This document shows positions 59,604-64,000 of a DNA stretch of 64,000 nt, in pieces. Location: positions 21,994,494 through 22,058,493 of the forward strand of contig CM119263.1 of assembly GCA_051294375.1 (NCBI GenBank). The letters run 5' to 3'. Numbering within the stretch: the first letter of the stretch is position 1; each line of letters begins with the position of its first letter. Both the position numbers and the translations under genes were made by a program. Source of the DNA: Paraspadella gotoi. Taxonomy: Eukaryota; Chaetognatha. The notes beneath the pieces are model-generated. The model was given only the letters and a program-made list of their open reading frames with translations, was not told where the DNA came from and did not search any database.

Positions 59604-62600
59604 TCACACGCTGATGCTGCCCTCTCTAAAGTCTGACTTTCCAATGACGACGTTGACTAGTACGGATCGGCCCCCGCGGCACGCCTCGCTGGCCTCGGAA
59701 AAGGCGCGATCCATCTCGGCTTCGTCGGCTCCGGCGTCCAAAGCAACGCCGCGGGCGCCCAACGCCGCTGCCGCCTCATGGTAGGGCGTGTAGTCGAGGG
59801 CGCAAGCGGTGTTGCTACCGAGAAGAGGAACCTATTGAATTCGAAGTAAAAAAATCTTAAAAGTATAGTGACCTCGCGAGACGTTACTATCAAAGAATTA
59901 ATGAAAATTTTTTTAAAAATATGAATGATTAGATGCGATAACGAATTATTGATGTAATAGTAATTGATTTATGTAATAGTAATTGATTGATTGACGTAAT
60001 AGTAATTGATTTATTGATGTAATAGTAATTGATTGATGTAATGATAACCAAATGATAGATGCGATGATAAGCAATTGATTAGATGCAATGATAACCAAAT
60101 AGAGAGAAGTTGGAAAGCCGCAGGGACAGCCGCTGCAGAGCGAACTCGTTTTTAAACAAATCCGAAGAAGCTTAGACGGAAAAGAAGAGAGATAGCGCGA
60201 CATATTATTAAAAGAGAGAGAGAAAAATAAAGAAACTGGACAGCCACTGGACAGCCACTGGACAGCCGCTGGACAGCCGCTGCAGAGCTAAACTCGTCTA
60301 TTTATATAAAAAATGTTTTGTAAATAAAACAAACAAATGGGTGTAGGAATATGAAACATAACAATTTAAAAGACCTCATTGATAGAAAGCCATATCTAAA
60401 TTTTCAGCTTCCTATGGTTACACACTTGAGCTATTTTCAATGTTAAAACAGCGTGACGACAACGACGGCTACGGTCAAAAGTAGCAGAAACAAATTAACA
60501 TCTCGCCAAAGTTGGGCGAGATAAAATATAATAAAATTAAATTAAATAATATTAAATATTATGACTTGGTTTAAAAGGCCGCAGGTTACCTAGATGGAAT
60601 ATACTCACTAGGCCGGAACAGGTTAAAAAATAGAAGTTCTCTCAAATAAATAATAGTTAAGTGGCTGTTAAAGAATATAAAAATGAAAATAATTTTTAAA
60701 ATTTAGCTTATTGATAAGCGTACGGAAACATTTAAAGATTATTTTATTACTATATAAATTTTAAAATTTTTTTTGAATTTTTCTAATGATTTTATTAATG
60801 ATAATTTTTAAAAAACTATAAAATTCAGCCAATGATGATGATGATTTTTTAAGGTTTTTTCTATTTTTAACCAATTTATTGTCAAAATTGAAAAATATTG
60901 TAGTACTAACTTTCATTTAACTTTTCAAGCTCTATAAAAAAAATTATCATTTGTTATATATTAATAAAATATATTTAAAAGCTTCAGTGCAACAACCAAT
61001 GAACTAATTAAAAAAGTTGCATTGAAAATCGATTTAGAAATAGAAGGAAAAAAATTTTTTGAGAGAATAAGAAGTTATAAAAAGTGTTCAACTTTAGCCC
61101 GTCTTAATACGCACATACATAGACAAATTACAACAAGATAAATGAGTTTAAAACGTGTTAAATTATAAATAATTTAACCTTGTTGTATTCGAATAAAATC
61201 GCATACAATATAAAATATTACCTGCTCCCTGGCGATTTGCGACCAGCAGGCATCGTTGCCGACCACAGCAATGACGGGCACCTTGAATCTCTTGAAGGTG
61301 TCGAACTCTATGATGGAGTAGCCGAGACTCCCGTCGCCGTAGACGATCCAAACCTGACGATCGATTGACGAGTAGGAGAGATTGGCTTTCACGCACAAGT
61401 ATAAAGCCGAATATAAATATTAAATGTATATATATAATGTATTATAAAGCCGAATAGGTAAGGAAGTAAAAAAATAAGAGAAAAAAGAAACCAATATGAA
61501 GATAGACACAGACAAAGACTCACCTGCTTGTCCGGCATCGTCAGCTTGGCGCCCAAGGCGAACCCGGCCCCAACGCCCAACGTGCCGAAAGCACCCGGAT
61601 CCAGCCACGACAAAGGCGCCCGTGGCCGGAGTATGTAGGCCGCCGTTCCGACGAAATCACCCCCGTCGGCGACGATGATCGCGTCGTCCGGCAACGAAGC
61701 CTCCAGCCGCTGCAGCACCGCGACGGGATTTAGGCGCCCGTCCGCCGTCGACACCGCAGCCTTGATTACGTTTGCCGCTTCAGTCTCCGCGTCCCGACGC
61801 TTCAGCGAAGGCAGCCAATCAGGGTCGGGTCGGTAGTCGGTCAGTCGCTGGGCGATGGAGACTAGGGTGGAGGCGGCGTCGGCCTGACCAGGGCGATCAG
61901 AAGCAGAAGTGACATAATTATTTTTTGACCAATAAGTCATTTACGAATACAACGAACCATTAATATCATTTATTATTATTCACACCTGAATCGCCAACGT
62001 TGGCTTCCAAAACAAGTCGCTATTTCTGAACAGTTGATTCTTTTCTCGATTGACAACGACGATCGTCGCTCGACGAGGCAGCGCCCGACCGTAGCCCAGC
62101 CGAAAGTCGCAGACGGCGCCGAGCATCAGCACAGCATCGGCCTCCTTCAGCGCCTGGCGCCGCTTTTGGCGTACCTGAACGGCGCTGTCGCGCCCGAGAA
62201 GCCCGCGGCTCATACCGCCCAAGAAGCAAGGAATACCTAACTTCTCGAGGTTGCCGGCGAGATTCTCGAGAGGAGTCGGCGGGAGGGTTACTTGACTTCC
62301 GAGAAGAATCACGGGACGTTTGGCGGCGCTGAGGAGATCCACCGCCCGCTGAACCTCCTTCGTCGACGCCAGCGGCGGCTTGATGACGAAAGGCGCGACG
62401 TTGACATCGTCGAAACCCCCGGCGAACAGGGAGTTGAGGTGGTAGCGGAGGTACAAGTCGACGAGCCGCTGGAGAAGCGACTTGGAGGATGATGACGATG
62501 GTCCCTTCGCCTCCCGCTCCACAAGACTGTATTTGTAAAGGACGTCGATGGGCAACTCGACGAAGACGGGACCAGGGGTGCCGCCGAGCGCTTTTTCTAC

Positions 62601-63272
62601 AGCGCGTCGCACTGTCGGCACGATATCGCGCACGCGTCGAACAGACGCCGTCCACTTGCATACCGAAGACATCACCGACAGCTGGTCGATGTCCTGCAGC
62701 GCGCCGCGGCCCTTCAGCAGCGTCGCCGCGGCCCCCGCTAGGAGTAGCACGGGGGATTCCGCCATCTGGGCGTTCTTCATCGCCGTGACGGCGTTGGTAA
62801 GGCCAGGGCCGGCCGTTACGGCAGCCACGCCCACCCCGCCCGACAGTCGGCCAACGGCGTCGGCGGCGAAGACGGCCGTCGCCTCGTGACGCGTGTCCAC
62901 GACGCGAATGCCCGCGTTCTCGCAGGCGACGAGAATCGGGGAAATGTGGCCGCCGACGAGGGTGAAGACATGACGGACGCCGGCCGCTTGGAGGACCTTC
63001 AAAAAGAAAATTTTATCTTGAATGTATATTGTATAACGATTAGCATTCTCTATTTTATAATTACGATTGATACAATATTTTTATTGATCACAAGTTAAAA
63101 GTTTTGACGGTTGACTTTTTTCTCCAACCTGAGCGACCAACTCTCCGCCGTGACTGGAGGAGTGAGGATCCGCCGGTTTGAAGATGATATAGTAGAGATT
63201 AAACTTATCCACCGCCAGCCACACCAGGAATCCCAACACGGCCGTCGATAGCATCAGCCACGCCGGATCCAT
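59604..63272 (-). CDS. ILVBL: ILVBL / acetolactate synthase-like, 2-hydroxyacyl-CoA lyase family
   Basis: ThDP-dependent enzyme; the human protein is anchored in the ER and acts as a 2-hydroxyacyl-CoA lyase in alpha-oxidation. Five exons: 63272-63129, 62996-61986, 61883-61524, 61353-61222, 59831-59604, all GT-AG. Start [20 protein letters not shown] at 63272 is an N-terminal membrane anchor. Exon 2 has the PYR-domain [40 protein letters not shown] with the ThDP-activating Glu, and [20 protein letters not shown]. Exon 3 has [11 protein letters not shown] and [15 protein letters not shown]. Exon 4 has the ThDP/Mg motif start [16 protein letters not shown] and [12 protein letters not shown]. Exon 5 ends [15 protein letters not shown] and TGA at 59604, nearly identical to the vertebrate C-terminus. 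Total is about 625 residues, normal for the family. Intron 4 contains the 1.09-kb insertion absent from copies A and C. Confidence 0.95.
59937..60040 (+). repeat. ~20-bp minisatellite in ILVBL intron 4
   Basis: Imperfect repeats of gatgtaatagtaattgattt and shorter variants; also in copies A (47,105-47,185) and C (58,252-58,350) with different unit numbers. Confidence 0.85.
60036..61122. mobile_element. ~1.09-kb intron insertion present only in copy B
   Basis: Copies A and C pass directly from the minisatellite to acaacaagataaatg, whereas copy B has about 1,087 extra bases here. The insert starts with taatgataaccaaatgatag repeats, contains a short tandem array of ggacagccactg at 60,238-60,285, then AT-rich DNA. 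No transposase or terminal inverted repeat was recognised, so whether it is a transposon is unknown. Confidence 0.6.
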
Positions 63273-64000
63273 CGCGTGATCTTCAAATTACCAACGGTAA
63301 AGCGGTGCGGACAATTACTCGAGGCTCTTTGTAAACCACAGGAATCACTGTAAAATTTTTTTATGAAGCGTTAAAGCTTACAGATCCGCATTCTAATTCT
63401 TTTAAAGAAATTCTTTTCGTACCTTCGAATCTTAAATTACGGCGAGATAAAGCGAGAGCCAAGTTCAAGGTTCAGTCTTCCGTTTCTAGATTTATGAATG
63501 TGGTCTTAGTTAAAGACACAAAATAACGAGCAATCATAATTAAATCCAGAGCACTATTTCTTAAAACGAAGTGTGTCACTGTCGCTCATCTCTCAATCAG
63601 TCGAGTTTATTCCTAAAATTCGTTCAAATGAAATCTAGCAACAATTTTTACCTAACTGCTTCCTAGGGAATGAAGCAGTGTATCACCGGGCCGTCCAATG
63701 AACAGGCTTGGCTTGGAGAACGATGTTTTTCTCCCCGAGATCTTTCATTTTAGTTCGTTTTCCGCTGAGTCATTTTTTCCACGTCGAACATAAGATCATC
63801 CGCGTCGACGATTTCCGTTGACGAAAAACCTCGCAGCGCCGTAAATTTACTCTCTCGGCAATCGAGGAACTACGAATCTAATGAGACATTAGCGAAGTCG
63901 AACAAGAGAGCATCCTCCGTACTTGCGGGGCGGCAGACTATCGCTGCAGGAAAGCTGCGAAGCTGCGGCGGCTTAGAAACTGCTGGGCGCAGTCTGACAT

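Larger units (their letters stand above)
58426..64000. repeat. ILVBL-locus copy B
   Basis: Direct duplicate of 45,564-50,135 and the best-quality copy; it runs off the window end. Its ILVBL exons read in frame. Confidence 0.95.

Noticed and set aside
59937-60040. CRISPR-like array from the ~20-bp repeats
   Set aside because: Units are imperfect, AT-rich and contiguous without unique spacers, in an intron of an animal gene; this is a minisatellite.

Overview
This is an unpolished eukaryotic (animal) assembly window: short GC-rich exons in AT-rich introns, spliceosomal GT-AG introns plus several GC-AG ones, very long (CT)n/(GA)n microsatellites, two tRNA-type genes and five runs of N. Gene content (CSPG4/NG2, class III alcohol dehydrogenase, FAHD2, DEPDC5, ILVBL, a double-PHD-like protein) is generic for animals; intron style, an insect-like tRNA-Thr(AGT), Tc1 and Penelope-type remnants suggest a protostome, perhaps an arthropod. 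I cannot name the species.

Layout. 1-2,560: microsatellite and repeat DNA. 2,563-16,038 (+): exons of a CSPG4-like proteoglycan, with a complete class III ADH gene (12,937-14,853, -) inside one of its introns. 16,155-16,370: a tRNA-Gly-like locus and tRNA-Thr(AGT), both -. 16,703-18,099 (-): FAHD2. 18,640-19,576 (-): the last three exons of DEPDC5. Then a 25-N gap. About 19,853-30,155 is a reverse-complement copy of about 9,400-19,713, carrying second, indel-ridden copies of the same genes in mirror order. 30,546-38,000 (-): the first ten recognisable exons of DEPDC5, one of them duplicated around a 10-N gap. 38,000-45,100: AT-rich DNA with microsatellites, a SINE-like copy, a 520-bp Tc1-type element and a hammerhead-like motif. 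45,178-50,135 and 58,426-64,000 are two copies of one locus (a + strand membrane-anchored protein facing ILVBL on -); a third gapped piece lies at 57,770-58,415. Between them (50,136-57,744) lies mostly non-coding DNA and, at its right end, a frameshifted GC-rich double-PHD-like gene.

Main message. The genes are ordinary housekeeping and metabolic genes: DEPDC5 (GATOR1, nutrient sensing), ILVBL (2-hydroxyacyl-CoA lyase family), ADH5 (formaldehyde/S-nitrosoglutathione metabolism), FAHD2 (fumarylacetoacetate-hydrolase fold) and CSPG4 (cell-surface proteoglycan). No pathway links them. The strongest signals are structural: a roughly 20.7-kb palindrome that splits DEPDC5 and tandem ILVBL copies, both best explained by unresolved haplotypes or read/assembly artefacts, since paired copies carry mutually compensating indels. 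Biologically most interesting are the ADH gene nested in a CSPG4 intron, a short DEPDC5 intron whose two ends carry complementary (GA)n and (CT)n tracts of about 80 nt each, frequent GC-AG introns, and the hammerhead-like motif.
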